Shown: positions 22,770-32,816, numbered from the stretch's first letter. The stretch: 64,000 bases of DNA from Gemmatimonadaceae bacterium (GCA_036496605.1 DASXKV010000050.1:282699-346698); one strand, 5' to 3'. The notes: generated by a model from the letters alone, not told the origin. Made by a program: numbers and translations.

Positions 22770-23672
22770 TTAGTGATAGTTCCAGTAGAATTCTACCTGC
22801 TTTGAGAAGTCGTCGTAGATGAGTACGTACGCATCGACATCATCGCCGGCCCTCCAGAACAGGAGCTCGCTCTTGCCGTCGCCATCGTAGTCACCGGCGT
22901 CGACAAGGTCCATCTCATCACCGAGTGGCCTGGGCGTGGCGCCAACCAGGAACCAGTGGTTGAGCAACTGTGGATCCATCCAGCCGTCGCAGGGCTCCAC
23001 GCCACCTCTCAGGCGGAGGCCGACGATCTCTCGCCCTCGGCTATTGCGGTAGGCCGACACGACGACGAGATCGCGCGCCGTGTATCGATAGACAATGTTG
23101 TGCTCGGAGGAGTCTCCCTTCGCAGAAACGGTGTAGCGACAGGTGTACGCCTTGCCGACGATCTTTCGGAACGCGGGGAACACGCTGTCGATCACCGGAG
23201 GACTCGGTTGGAACGGCTTCCACGAATCCGGGTCGGCGTAATGGCCCGAAGTCACAGCAACAATGGGTCGGACTGCCGGCGCCTTGCACCAGCCCGCGAA
23301 TCGATGCGACCGGTTGGCGATCGCGGGTATCCTCTGACCCGGCGTGACGTCGAGAGAGTGATCGCGGCGAAAGGTCCAATCGTCGCCCTCGAAGCCCGCA
23401 TCGGTGGTGTTGAGTGTTCCCAAACTCTTCCCGTCGAATGCGAGCGTGAATTGCTGTGATTTGAGGTCGGTGCCGTTGAGCGAATCCCGACCAGTGAGCG
23501 GTGTCCATGACGGACCCCGGCGCGCGAATAGGGGTCAGACGCCGATCGAACGCGTCTCACTACACTGCGGTGGCTGCTCCAGCACTCCTATGACGGGAGG
23601 CGGCGCATGTCTGAGTGAGGTCGTAACAACCAGAACAGCGACTCCAGCGAGAGCTAGTGATCCGCGGATCAT
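22770..23672 (-). pseudogene. Exported protein with FG-GAP-like motif, interrupted by an in-frame TGA
   Basis: A frame from ATG 23672 begins MIRGSLALAGVAVLVVTTSL, a signal anchor, and runs to a TGA at 23537-23535. The same frame is open again directly after it (PLFARRGPSWTPLTGRDSLN) and continues for 255 codons to 22770 without a good start codon before TTG 23423. Both parts read as one protein of about 300 residues. The end has 'DLVDAGDYDGDGKSELLFWR', an FG-GAP/VCBS-type calcium-binding turn. There is no sign of a selenocysteine context. This is either a nonsense mutation, a read error, or a TTG-started 217-aa gene plus an unrelated upstream frame. Confidence 0.5.
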
Positions 23673-23869
23673 GGGAGGATTGGTTGAGGGCGCGTTGCCG
23701 GCTCTCACAGGACGACCGCGCAAGTGACTGCGGCACAGGGGAACCATCCATGGCCTCGGCCGCGTTAGGTATCCTCTGGCGCCTCGGTCGGTTGTTGGCG
23801 CTCCGGCTCATCGAGCCAGTCCAAATCCAATCCCAACTCTCCGATGTCGATCGTTCAACTCTGCTCGAG

Positions 23870-24119
23870 TTAGAGTGAAGTAAGAAGTTCATCGCTTGGT
23901 CCGGCGTGGAGAAGTTCTTCGTCACTAGCTCTGCGTTGAATTTCGTCGAGCTCCACGTTGAGATTTTGCAGGGCTGTGGCCCCGACGCCCTCACCATCTC
24001 GGATGAGTCCGAGAAGGAGATGCTCGGTCCCCACGTATTGGTGATTCAGGAATACGGCTTGCTCTCGGGCAATTGCGAGGACCTTCCCTAACGCGCTCGG
24101 TGAAGTTGAAGCTGTTCAT
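23870..24119 (-). pseudogene. Decayed Clp N-terminal-domain gene (relative of the gene at 59956)
   Basis: From ATG 24119 the minus strand reads MNSFNFTERVRE, matching MDGYSFTERVRK of the intact Clp-N gene at 59956. One extra G in GTTAGGGAAGG then shifts the frame, after which 'KVLAIAREQAVFLNHQYVGT' and 'EHLLLGLIRDGEGVGATALQ' follow in the next frame. Further on a third frame gives 'ELVTKNFSTPDQAMNFLLHS', the counterpart of 'ALVTKIFSTVDEAVNFLKSQ' at the C-terminus of that gene. The second Clp repeat is missing. So it is a paralogue with an internal deletion and at least one +1 frameshift. The 250-bp length (83 codons plus one base) agrees. Confidence 0.7.
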
Positions 24120-24189
24120 GTGACCTCAGTAAGCTGAGAGCACGCAATCGCACGCGACGAGCGAGAGCGACTAGCACTTCGACTGCGCT

Positions 24190-24681
24190 CTAGCCGAGCT
24201 GCTTTGCCAGGATCTCCGAATACGGCTTGAACCCGGCACGCCGATAGAGACGCATCGCGCCCGCATTCTCACTCAAAACACCGATCCGGAGATCCGTCGC
24301 GCCGGCGGCCTTTGCCCAGCGCTCGGCCTCGTCGAGGAGCGCCACACCAAAGCCGCGCAGCCGAAAGCGCTCGCGGACGATCAGATCCGTGATGAATGCA
24401 TAGTGTCCCGGCGGCTCGTCGAGTCCCTCGTGAGGCACGCGCGCCAGCACGCAAACGAAGCCGACCACCGTATCGTCGGACTCGACGACAAAAATCCTGC
24501 CAACGCAGGTTTTGCACTGCTCGAAGAGGTACTCGAGATAGGCGTCGGCCATCGACTCGCCCGAGGCAAGTCGGTCGTCGATGCGGCGCATATCGTCCTG
24601 AAGCTCGACGATAAGGTTGCGCACCGAGGGGATGTCCTCCTCGCAATACGACCGGACGGCCAGATCTCTCGGTATGCTCAT
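24190..24681 (-). CDS. GNAT family N-acetyltransferase
   Basis: 163 residues from ATG 24681. 'HYAFITDLIVRERFRLRGFG' followed by 'VALLDEAERWAKAAGAT' is motif A (RLRGFG as the acetyl-CoA loop), and 'RIGVLSENAGAMRLYRRAGF' is motif B. N-terminal 'LAVRSYCEEDIPSVRNLIVE' fits the fold. The substrate is unknown. Upstream codons to 24840 lack protein character and hold a copy of CGTTAGGC, so the later ATG is used. It stands alone; no operon partner is closer than 180 bp. Confidence 0.85.
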   Translation of the reverse strand: MSIPRDLAVRSYCEEDIPSVRNLIVELQDDMRRIDDRLASGESMADAYLEYLFEQCKTCVGRIFVVESDDTVVGFVCVLARVPHEGLDEPPGHYAFITDLIVRERFRLRGFGVALLDEAERWAKAAGATDLRIGVLSENAGAMRLYRRAGFKPYSEILAKQLG

Positions 24682-24859
24682 TGTCAGTGCAGTGTGTCGC
24701 GCGCGATCCGGCCTTTCACGATTCAGCCCAACGACCCCCGGCCGGTGATTTCTACAACGCTTCGTTAGGCCTCCGGGTTCCGGAATCTCGAGATCGTAAG
24801 TCTTGAACGTGGGCCGCGTCGAGACACAAACTGTCCTCACGTCACGGCTGTGGCGCTCG

Positions 24860-25339
24860 TTAGGTAGTTGTTCCGCGACGGCGCCTCATCAGATTCCAGA
24901 TAAGGAAGACTACATAAGCCGCAAGCGCCGCCGCGACCGATCGTGAGATTTCAGCCCCCGCGCCGATACCGCCGATCATGAATGCTACGAAACTCGCGGC
25001 GCCCTCGGGAAAGGCTTCGATGATCGTTTTTTCGAGTGTTGTTCGCACACCGAGCGGTTGCGGGGCAGCACGCGCAGCCTCGTGAACCGCGAACTGCGTC
25101 GCTACGGTACCGGCCGCCAGAAGGCCTGCCGTGATTGCCCATCGCTCATCGCCAGGACCGTAGTCGACAATGCGGAATCCAGCCAGGAGCGCCGCGTCCC
25201 ATGCGCGCGCGGATAGCCACGAGAGGAGGACGCCCGCTGCTGCCAGCAACAGCCAAACGGAGCCAATTCCGCCGACGCGGCGCACTGGTGCGATCACCAA
25301 ACCGCTACCAAACATGGCCAACAGAAGTACAGGGTCCAT
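24860..25339 (-). CDS. Hypothetical membrane protein
   Basis: 159 residues with four hydrophobic segments: 'VLLLAMFGSGLVIAPV', 'IGSVWLLLAAAGVLLSWLSA', 'AITAGLLAAGTVATQFAV' and the C-terminal 'SVAAALAAYVVFLIWNLM' before a basic tail RRRRG. A soluble loop carries 'RTTLEKTIIEAFPEGAASFV'. The topology suggests an inner-membrane protein with a cytoplasmic C-terminus (positive-inside). I do not recognise a family. The stop overlaps one CGTTAGGT, and the start lies just after another CGTTAGGC on the plus strand. Confidence 0.6.
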   Translation of the reverse strand: MDPVLLLAMFGSGLVIAPVRRVGGIGSVWLLLAAAGVLLSWLSARAWDAALLAGFRIVDYGPGDERWAITAGLLAAGTVATQFAVHEAARAAPQPLGVRTTLEKTIIEAFPEGAASFVAFMIGGIGAGAEISRSVAAALAAYVVFLIWNLMRRRRGTTT

Positions 25340-25704
25340 GAGATCTCGTTAGGCGACCTGGCGGAATTCCGGGCTTCGCCCCTTGCGCGGAAGCAATTGG
25401 CAATACTGGGTTCTTCGCAGAATTTCGGGACGATTGAGCTCTACCCGCGAGCCATCTCGCATCTGAAGCTCGATCTCGAAACTCGTTGCTGCCGTCTCGT
25501 GGCTCGGAGCTGGGCTCGCAGATGGTGGGTGAGATGCCGGAGCGCCACTTCGAAAGGGCCGGAGCTCATCACTGACGTCTCGCTTCTGGCGCTCGCCCTC
25601 GACACAACTCGTCACGGAATTCCGCGAGCAACCGAGTGTTGTCATAGTGCGCCGGAGGAACTCCGCCCGCGATCCCATCGTCCACGCGTCGGCGCCGCAA
25701 TCGA
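25340..25704. other. Gap without a confident gene
   Basis: A minus-strand frame ending at 25349 has a short protein-like end (EIELQMRDGSRVELNRPEIL) but no credible start or upstream domain, so it may be a remnant. Nothing else stands out except one CGTTAGGC at 25345. Confidence 0.35.
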
Positions 25705-25995
25705 TCAGAGAAATGGGAAGACGAGCGCGAGCAGCCAGAGCACGACGCCGCCGATGAGGGCGAGCCGCAACGGCGCGCGTGCGAACAGCGATCGCGGTCC
25801 GCCATCGCCGAGCCAGCTCCAGGTCAGGAACAACGCGACGCCGATCGGCGCGAGCCCGGCGTAGCCGATCCAGAGGGCGGTGATCTTTACGTCCTTCGTG
25901 CGACCGAGCAGGCGAACGACGATGACGGCTGCAACGAAGATCGAGCAGCTGAGGAGCCAGAATCGGCCGACCTGGCGTGCGGTCAAAGTTCTCAT
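25705..25995 (-). CDS. Small three-helix membrane protein
   Basis: 96 residues from ATG 25995 (MRTLTARQVGRFWLLSCSIF). Three hydrophobic helices: 'FWLLSCSIFVAAVIVVRLLG', 'ALWIGYAGLAPIGVALFLTW' and 'LRLALIGGVVLWLLALVFPF'. The protein ends two residues after the last helix. No motif of a known family. It precedes the ADOP gene on the map, but on the same strand it lies downstream of it by about 90 bp, so it could share its transcript. Confidence 0.55.
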   Translation of the reverse strand: MRTLTARQVGRFWLLSCSIFVAAVIVVRLLGRTKDVKITALWIGYAGLAPIGVALFLTWSWLGDGGPRSLFARAPLRLALIGGVVLWLLALVFPFL

Positions 25996-26082
25996 CACGC
26001 GTCCCGTTGAGTACATGCACAAACTGTCCTGGGTGCACGCGACGGCCCATCCGTCAGATGACGTAGGTGTTTGCCTCCTGTC

Positions 26083-28527
26083 CTACTCCGATTGTAACGC
26101 ACTCGCTGGATTCAACCGCGCGGCGCGAGCGGCGGGAATCGTGGTTGCCAGGACTGTGATCGCGGTAATTAGCAGCGTGGCAATTGCCAGGATCAACGGA
26201 TCCGACGCGCGAATGGCGTATACACGATTGGAGATGAGCTGGCCGGAGAAATAGGCCAGCCCGATTCCGAGCGCGGCACCGACGAGACCGAGTATCACCC
26301 CTTGCCGCATAACGAGCAGGAACACGGAGCGCGGCGACGCGCCGAGGGCGAGACGTGTGGCCATTTCCTCACGCCGCAGCGAACCGGCGTACGAGACAAC
26401 TCCGTAAATTCCAACCGCCGCAAGCACGATCGCGATGCTTCCGAAGATCAGCATCAGCGCCATCCCGAGCTCCTGCCGCCGGAGTGTGCCGCCGACGAGA
26501 TCCGACGCGAGCTCGAAATCGAGCGCCATCGTCGGGTTGAGCTTCCGTACCTCGGCGCGGATGGCTCGCTCGACGGCGCCCGGGTCCGATCGTGACGTGG
26601 ACACGACGGCGGTCACGCGCGGAAGCGGAAACTGCGTCAGCGGTTGATAGAAAGTGGGTTCCGCGGGATCGGCGAGAGACTTCTGCCTAACGTCGCCGAC
26701 CACGCCGACAATCGTCACCTCGTTCTTCGGATTGGGCGCCGGATATCCAGCGGAGAATTGCACGCCGATCGGGTCTCGGCCCTTGAGGTAGCGATCGACG
26801 AACAGGCGGTTGACGATCGCGACCCGTACAGTGTTGGGGAGATCGCCTGAACCGAAATCGCGACCCTTGACGAGCGGCGTGCCCATCGCGGTGAAGAGTC
26901 CCGCGCTGACGACGCGTTGGCGCGTGCCCGGCGCACTGGCCGCGTCAAACGGTTCGCCATGGAACTGCGCCAGCAGCGAGCTCTCGAGCGTGCCGCGCAT
27001 GGGATACGCCGAGACCAGCCCGGCCTCGGCGACGCCGCGGACACTCCGCACCGCCGTCAAGAGATCGAGCTGTGCCTGGCTCACGGCGGCGGGCGTGCGA
27101 AATTGCGGACCGAGGAACGACGCGTCGAACAACAACCGCTTGTCGGTCACGAACCCGATGTCCGTGTTGCGGAGATTCGCGAATCCGCGAACGAGCCAGC
27201 CGGCGCCGGCGAGCAACATGATTGCCAGCGCGACTTCGGCCACCGTCATCGCCATGAGCCAGCGTGTCGTGCCGCGGCCGGCGCTCGCCGACCGTGAGCT
27301 GTCGTTCATGAGTGTTTTCATATCGCTACGCAGCAAGCGCAGCGCCGGAGCAAGCCCTATAATTGCGCCGGTGACGACGAGCACCGCGAGCGAGAAGAGC
27401 AGAACGCGCGCATCGAATTGCACCGCATCCAGACGCGGTAGCTTCGACGCGCCGATCGCGAGCAGCGCGCGGAGACCCAGCGCCCCAAGGGCGACCCCGA
27501 CGATCGTGCCGGCAACCGACAGGACCATCGACTCCGTCAGGAGCTGGCGAACCAGCCGTCCCCATCCAGCGCCTAACGCCGCCCGCACGGCCATCTCGCG
27601 CGCCCTCGCCGCGCCGCGCGCGAGCAACAGATTGGCGACGTTCACGCATGCGAGGAGCAGGAGCAGCCCCGTCGCCGACATGACGATGATCAGGATCGGC
27701 CCGAGATCGCCGACGATCGAGTCAACGAGCGGCCGCGGGACATAGACTCGGTTGCGGTCCGACGCGGGAAAGTCGGCGGCGAGGCCGCCAACGACCGTCG
27801 CCATCTGGCCTTTCGCGCGCTCGATCGTCGTCCCATGTCGCAGGCGCATGAATCCTTCCTGCCCGTGGTTGACGTCGGTGGTCGGCACTGGCTGTGCAAC
27901 CCAAATGTCGGCGCCGTGTGGAATGTCGAAGTCGCGCGGCGCGACGCCGGAAACGGTCGAGTTGAATTCGGCGAAGTGGATCGGCTTCCCAACCACTGCG
28001 GGATCGCTGTGGTAGAACTGCTTCCACATCCGGGTCGAGATCACGATCGCCGGCGGTGGTCCGGGCTGCGGCGGTGCATTGGGCGGCGGTGGCGGGAGTA
28101 CCTTGAAGTCGTCGTGCGAGAAGCCACCTGCGGTCATCGGGAGACCGAACAGCTCGAAGAACCCTTCGCTCACCGCCTGAACCTGCACGTGCGAGGGCGT
28201 TCCATCTGCCGCGAGAAGCGTCGCGTCGAACGACTGGAGTCCCGCCGCGCGCTCGATGGAGAGTTTGGGATCGTTCAGGCGGTAGATCTCTGCGCCCGAC
28301 AGAAGCCCCGTCGTGACACGGCCGTCCGTGAGAGCCGTTCGCAGGCTGTAGAGGTCCTCCGCGTTTGGATACGGGAGCGGCTTGAGAAGGACAGCGCTCA
28401 GCGTCGTGAAAATTGCCGTCGTGGCGCCGATGCCTAACGCTAGTGTGACGATGGCCGTGAGCGGGAATCCCGGCGCACGGCGGAAGGCGCGGAGTGTAAC
28501 GCGGATGTCCTGAAGCAGCGTTTCCAT
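26083..28527 (-). CDS. ADOP-type (MacB/FtsX) ABC transporter permease
   Basis: 814 residues. It opens METLLQDIRVTLRAFRRAPG with the first membrane helix in 'FPLTAIVTLALGIGATTAIF'. A periplasmic MacB-PCD domain (GVAPRDFDIPHGADIWVAQP) is followed by FtsX segment one ('LLLLACVNVANLLLARGAAR' and 'AREMAVRAALGAGWGRLVRQ'). A second PCD domain and FtsX segment two follow ('GIYGVVSYAGSLRREEMATR', 'LALGASPRSVFLLVMRQGVI'). This duplicated layout with no ATPase gene nearby is the 'acidobacterial duplicated orphan permease' type. It lacks the cytoplasmic prefix domain seen in the PadR-linked copies and has no PadR gene beside it. Probably exports or senses a lipid, peptide or drug with a shared ATPase. 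Confidence 0.9.
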   Translation of the reverse strand: METLLQDIRVTLRAFRRAPGFPLTAIVTLALGIGATTAIFTTLSAVLLKPLPYPNAEDLYSLRTALTDGRVTTGLLSGAEIYRLNDPKLSIERAAGLQSFDATLLAADGTPSHVQVQAVSEGFFELFGLPMTAGGFSHDDFKVLPPPPPNAPPQPGPPPAIVISTRMWKQFYHSDPAVVGKPIHFAEFNSTVSGVAPRDFDIPHGADIWVAQPVPTTDVNHGQEGFMRLRHGTTIERAKGQMATVVGGLAADFPASDRNRVYVPRPLVDSIVGDLGPILIIVMSATGLLLLLACVNVANLLLARGAARAREMAVRAALGAGWGRLVRQLLTESMVLSVAGTIVGVALGALGLRALLAIGASKLPRLDAVQFDARVLLFSLAVLVVTGAIIGLAPALRLLRSDMKTLMNDSSRSASAGRGTTRWLMAMTVAEVALAIMLLAGAGWLVRGFANLRNTDIGFVTDKRLLFDASFLGPQFRTPAAVSQAQLDLLTAVRSVRGVAEAGLVSAYPMRGTLESSLLAQFHGEPFDAASAPGTRQRVVSAGLFTAMGTPLVKGRDFGSGDLPNTVRVAIVNRLFVDRYLKGRDPIGVQFSAGYPAPNPKNEVTIVGVVGDVRQKSLADPAEPTFYQPLTQFPLPRVTAVVSTSRSDPGAVERAIRAEVRKLNPTMALDFELASDLVGGTLRRQELGMALMLIFGSIAIVLAAVGIYGVVSYAGSLRREEMATRLALGASPRSVFLLVMRQGVILGLVGAALGIGLAYFSGQLISNRVYAIRASDPLILAIATLLITAITVLATTIPAARAARLNPASALQSE

Positions 28528-28571
28528 TTCCTGGACTCCTCAGCTGGTGGGGCGCATAGCGTGGAAGGCGC

Positions 28572-30257
28572 CTAACGACTCAGGCGCAGCACGAGCGGCT
28601 GGACAATCTCGCCCGGCGCGATCGTAACGGTGGTGGTGGAGAGCTCGGAGCCGCGCGACGCCTTGACGAGGAGCAGCGTGCCGGTGGGGACGTTGCAGAT
28701 GCGGAACCAGCCGTCGTCTCGGGTGTCGGCGTGGGCGTCGCCGCCGGGCCATTCGACGGCGACACGGGCGTGCGCGACGAGCGTGCTGTCGCCGAACCAG
28801 ACGCGTCCGGCCACAACCGCCCGGTCCTTCTCCAGCGCATCGACCTGGCAGACGGTCGCGGCGGCGGCGGCCAACGGGATGAGATTGACGCGCGCGTCGA
28901 CAACCTCGTTAGGCTTGGCGGTGACGGCGACGCGCGCGGGCACGGCGTCGATGATCTCGTGGAGTGCCGTCGTGGCCTCGAACAGGTACTCGCCGGGGAG
29001 CACTTGCTCGAACCGGACGTGGGCGCCGGCGTCGGCGTCGGCCTCGTAGGGCGAGCCGACGAGCCTAACGATGGCCCCGGCGGCGGGCTTGGCGTTGCCG
29101 TCAGCGGAGAGGGCGGCGAAAACGCGGACGGTGCCCGTTTCCTTTCGCCAGAGGACTGTTTGGGTGGAGTCGCCGCGCTTGACCGCGCGGAGGTCGCCGC
29201 CCGCGACTCGGACGACATCGGTCGTGAGTCGCCAGCGTCCGCGGCGCCCCGCGCTCACCGGCATGGGCTCGAGCCCGCGCATCGCGGACGTGTGGAGCGT
29301 GCGCAGCGGAGTGGGCATCCGGATGTTCCAGTTCGGGAGGATCCAGGCACCGGTGGCGAGCCGCTTGAAGCTGACGCGGCCGCCGAGGAGCGTATCGCCT
29401 CGCGAGAGATCGATGGGGAGATTCACATATGTGAACGTGAGCGCCCGGAGCTCGGTAGTTGCGGAGTCGAGCCACAGGGTGCCGCGGATCTCGACGTGCT
29501 TGGGAGAGTGGGCGGGCTCGAAGTCGAGGCCAAGCTCGGACGGATCGGGACGTCGGCTCGCCGTTAGGCGGAAGCAGTGCTCGTCGGCGAAGTAGGGGGA
29601 GAGGAGGACGTCGAGGTCGGGGGCGAAGAACGTCATCCCCGAGTCGTCCTCAGTCGCGTAGCCGTCCTTCCGCAGCTTCTCGGCGGGGAGGCTCGCCCAC
29701 GGCGCGGTACCCTCGGCCTCGAGCTCGCGCAGGCTGACGTCACGGAGCTGCTGGTGCTTGGTGTCGTAGGTGCGGACGTGGAGGACCTTGGTGAAGCGAT
29801 AGTCGCGCTCCTCGAGCGTGATGGCGGCGGCGAAGAGGGCGGTCTTGGCTTGCTCCCAGAGGGCGTAGGTGGCGGTGGCGGCCGGGGTGGAGTCGGTGTG
29901 GACGTGGCAGTCGCCGCGATCGCGAGTGGCGACCTCAGGAAGGACGACTGGGATGTCGGTGAGCGTGAGCGCGACGGTGGTATCGCCACGGAGGTCGAAC
30001 GCGGCGCTCTCCGTCGGACGAAAACCGATGCGCATAACGCGGAGGTAATATCGTCCCGGTACGCCGGCGCCGATGGTGAAGGTGCCGGAATCGGAGGTCA
30101 GGGCACGCGCGTACGTTAGACTCGAATCGCGGAGCAAGACAACGGCCCCAGGGACGCGGCCATTGGCGACCGCGGAGGTGACCGTGCCGTGGATGACTTG
30201 CGCCTCGATTGCCGGCGAGAGCGCCGCGATGAGCGCGAAGGCTGTCTTCGCCATCAT
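28572..30257 (-). CDS. Exported carboxypeptidase-regulatory-like domain protein
   Basis: 561 residues. The signal peptide MMAKTAFALIAALSPAIEAQ is followed by 'VIHGTVTSAVANGRVPGAVV' and 'SDSGTFTIGAGVPGRYYLRV', a CarboxypepD_reg domain. A middle region has 'HVEIRGTLWLDSATTELRAL', a beta sheet typical of DUF4097-like or outer-membrane-associated proteins in this phylum. Two more regulatory-like repeats follow near residues 390-450 (GAIVRLVGSPYEADADAG) and 480-560 (VVAGRVWFGDSTLVAHARVA). Such proteins are secreted and bind surface polymers or act with TonB receptors; the target is unknown. It ends 44 bp before the ADOP start and is on the same strand, so it is probably the first gene of that transcript. 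Confidence 0.75.
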   Translation of the reverse strand: MMAKTAFALIAALSPAIEAQVIHGTVTSAVANGRVPGAVVLLRDSSLTYARALTSDSGTFTIGAGVPGRYYLRVMRIGFRPTESAAFDLRGDTTVALTLTDIPVVLPEVATRDRGDCHVHTDSTPAATATYALWEQAKTALFAAAITLEERDYRFTKVLHVRTYDTKHQQLRDVSLRELEAEGTAPWASLPAEKLRKDGYATEDDSGMTFFAPDLDVLLSPYFADEHCFRLTASRRPDPSELGLDFEPAHSPKHVEIRGTLWLDSATTELRALTFTYVNLPIDLSRGDTLLGGRVSFKRLATGAWILPNWNIRMPTPLRTLHTSAMRGLEPMPVSAGRRGRWRLTTDVVRVAGGDLRAVKRGDSTQTVLWRKETGTVRVFAALSADGNAKPAAGAIVRLVGSPYEADADAGAHVRFEQVLPGEYLFEATTALHEIIDAVPARVAVTAKPNEVVDARVNLIPLAAAAATVCQVDALEKDRAVVAGRVWFGDSTLVAHARVAVEWPGGDAHADTRDDGWFRICNVPTGTLLLVKASRGSELSTTTVTIAPGEIVQPLVLRLSR

Positions 30258-30292
30258 ATTCCAGATCTCCCGACAAAACGCAACCTGCTGAA

Positions 30293-32759
30293 TTGAATCT
30301 GGTGATAGCGTTCTCGATCCGCTACGCGCTCCGCGGTATGCGCGCCAAGCCGGGCTTCACCGCGGCGGTCGTCCTCACGCTCGGACTCGGCATTGGTCCG
30401 AACGCGGCGATGTTCGGCATCGTCGATCGATTGATGTTCCGCACGCCGGAGTATCTCCACGATCCCGGCCGCGTGCACCGCGTCTACCTGTACTCGCCGG
30501 ATAACGGGAAGGAGATTGCCGATAACGAGCTCTCGTACACGCAGTATGCGGATTTCGCGCGTTGGACGACGCAATTCGATCGCGTCGCCGTCTTCGGTCA
30601 GCGAACGCTCGCCGTCGGCACCGGCGAGGACGCGCGTGACACGGAAGTCACATTCGCGAGTGCGAGCTACTTCAACTTCTTCGACGCGCCCCCGCCCTCG
30701 GCCGCTACTTCACCGCGAGCGAGGACGCCGTTCCCGTCGGCTCGCCGGTCGTCGTTCTCTCGTACGGCTACTGGCAGACGCACTACGAAGGGATCGGCGC
30801 AGCACTCGGGAAAACATTGTCGGTCGAGGGCACGACGTTCACAATCATCGGCGTCGCGCCCGATCGCTTCGTCGGCATCGCGGACAACGTACCGCCAGCC
30901 CTTTTCATCCCGGTCACGACCTTCGCGGGCGCGGTGCGCCGGAACAACTCCAATTACTACGCGAACTACACGGGGCCGGCACTTCGGGTGCTCGTCAGGC
31001 GCAGGCCGGGCACGACGCTCGCCGCGGCGACGGCAGACCTGACCTCGGCCGATCGCCGCAGCGCCGCCGCCGAAGCCGCCCTCGACAAAGGGCCGACTTT
31101 CGATATCGCTAAACTACGTGCCGTCGCCGGCCCCATACAGTTCCAGCGCGGACCGATGGCGAGCCACGACGCACGCATCATTGACTGGATCAGCGGCGTG
31201 TCGCTGATCGTGCTCCTCATCGCCTGCGCGAACATCGCCAACCTGATGCTGGCGCGGGCGCTGCAGCGCCAACGTGAGATCGCGCTCCGGGTCGTCCTCG
31301 GCGTCGGCAGAATGCGGCTTCTCGCCCAGCTCGTGACGGAGAGCGTGATCCTTGCGACGCTCGGCGGCCTCGCCGGGCTCGCGATCGCGCAGGGCGGTTC
31401 TCGGATTCTCGGGTCGATATTTCTCCGGACTAACGAGTCGGTCTCCGTCGCGACCGACTGGCGTACGCTGGGATTCTGCGCCGTCGTGGCGCTCACCGCG
31501 GCGGTCGTAACCGGTGTCGCGCCCATCGTTCACTCCGGCCGCGCGGAGCTCGCGCTCGCACTCAAGGCTGGCCAGCGTGAGGGAACGCGACAGCGCTCAG
31601 GGCTGCGCAGCGCATTGCTCGTGCTTCAAGGCACGCTCGCGGTGGTGCTGCTGGTCGGTGCCGGCCTCTTCGTGCGCAGCCTTCGCAACGTGCGCGCACT
31701 CCGCTTCGGCTACGACGTCGACCCGGTGATGTTCGTTCACGACCCGGGACGCCGCTCGCGGAGTCGGAGCGCGCCAACCTCGCCCGACGGCTCGAGGCGC
31801 GGTCGTTAGGCATCCCCGGTGTCGAGTCGGCATCGCTGGCGCTCTCAGTCCCCTTCGTGGACAGCTGGTCGCTCAGCCTATTCGTGAGCGGGATCGACAG
31901 CGTTGCGCGCCTCGGCCGCTTCACGGCTCAGGAGGGATCGCCATCGTACTTTCACACAACGGGTACGCGCATTCTTCGCGGCCGAGGCATCACGATCGAG
32001 GATACGAAGAACTCGCCGAAGGTGATGATCGTCAGCGAGGCGATGGCGCGCGCGTTGTGGCCCGGACGCGACGCGATCGGCCGGTGCATCCGCGTGCGCG
32101 CCGACACGATGCCCTGCACCACCGTCGTCGGCATCGCCGAGAACGTCAAGGATTGGAGTCTGACCGAGGGCAGCGGCTTGCAGTACTACCTGCCGATCGA
32201 GCAGAACCCAGCCGGGAGCACCGACCTGATCATCTTCATCCGCGTCCGCGGCAAGGCCAGCGATTACGTCGAGACGGTGCGTCGCACGCTCCAGCCGGAG
32301 ATGCCGGGAAGCGCCTACGTCTTCGTCCAGCCGATGACCGACGTGATCGGTCCGCAGGAGCGAAGCTGGCAATCGGGGGCGACGATGTTCGTCGCGTTCA
32401 GCGGACTCGCACTGATTCTCGCGGCGATCGGGTTGTACGGCGTGATCGCGTTCGACGTCGCGCTGCGGACGCACGAGCTGGGCGTTCGCATCGCGTTAGG
32501 CGCGCAGGTGCATGACGTGCTGCGGTTGATCGTCGGCGCGGGCGTGCGCTTTGCCGCGGTCGGAGTGATGGTTGGTCTGGCCTTGACGCTCGCGGGTGGA
32601 AGATTCGTGTCCCCGCTCCTGTTCGGCGTCTCGGCGCGCGATCCGTGGATTCTCGGCGCGGTGACCGCGTTGCTGTTCGGCGTCGCGCTGGCGGCAAGCG
32701 CTATACCGGCGTTGCGGGCGACGCGCGTCGATCCGAATGTGGCGCTGCGGGAAGAATGA
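30293..32759 (+). pseudogene. ADOP-type permease with two frameshifts
   Basis: Three successive frames together give a complete ADOP permease. Frame one (from TTG 30293) reads 'FSIRYALRGMRAKPGFTAAV' to 'FASASYFNFFDAP'. It breaks at a C5 run near 30690, after which frame two continues 'PALGRYFTASEDAVPVGSPV' through 'ANIANLMLARALQRQREIAL' to 'FGYDVDPVMFVHD'. It breaks near 31740, after which frame three reads 'PLAESERANLARRLEARSLG' and ends with 'GVIAFDVALRTHELGVRIAL' and the family end 'DPNVALREE'. Homopolymer position and otherwise intact sequence allow either recent decay or assembly error. If corrected the protein is about 820 residues and active-looking. No PadR partner. Confidence 0.8.
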
Positions 32760-32765
32760 TAGCGC

Positions 32766-32816
32766 CGCTCAGCCTTACTCAGCCCAACTCAGCGCGAGCA
32801 GCTCACTATCGCTCAT
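32766..32816. repeat. 51-bp repeat downstream of ADOP (copy 1)
   Basis: Three decamers beginning CTCAGC (CTCAGCCTTA, CTCAGCCCAA, CTCAGCGCGA) then GCAGCTCACTAT and GCTCAT. It matches 48871-48921 at 45 of 51 positions by my hand alignment. Each copy starts shortly after the stop codon of an ADOP permease and codes, on the minus strand, for ELLALSWAE. Confidence 0.7.

Noticed and set aside
23535..23537. Selenocysteine codon
   Set aside because: The context (GGC GTC TGA CCC) lacks a redox motif and no SECIS-like stem was evident directly after it; a mutation or error is simpler.
23906..24091. Plus-strand 61-residue frame
   Set aside because: It is the antisense of the decayed Clp-N gene; the minus strand gives clear homology.
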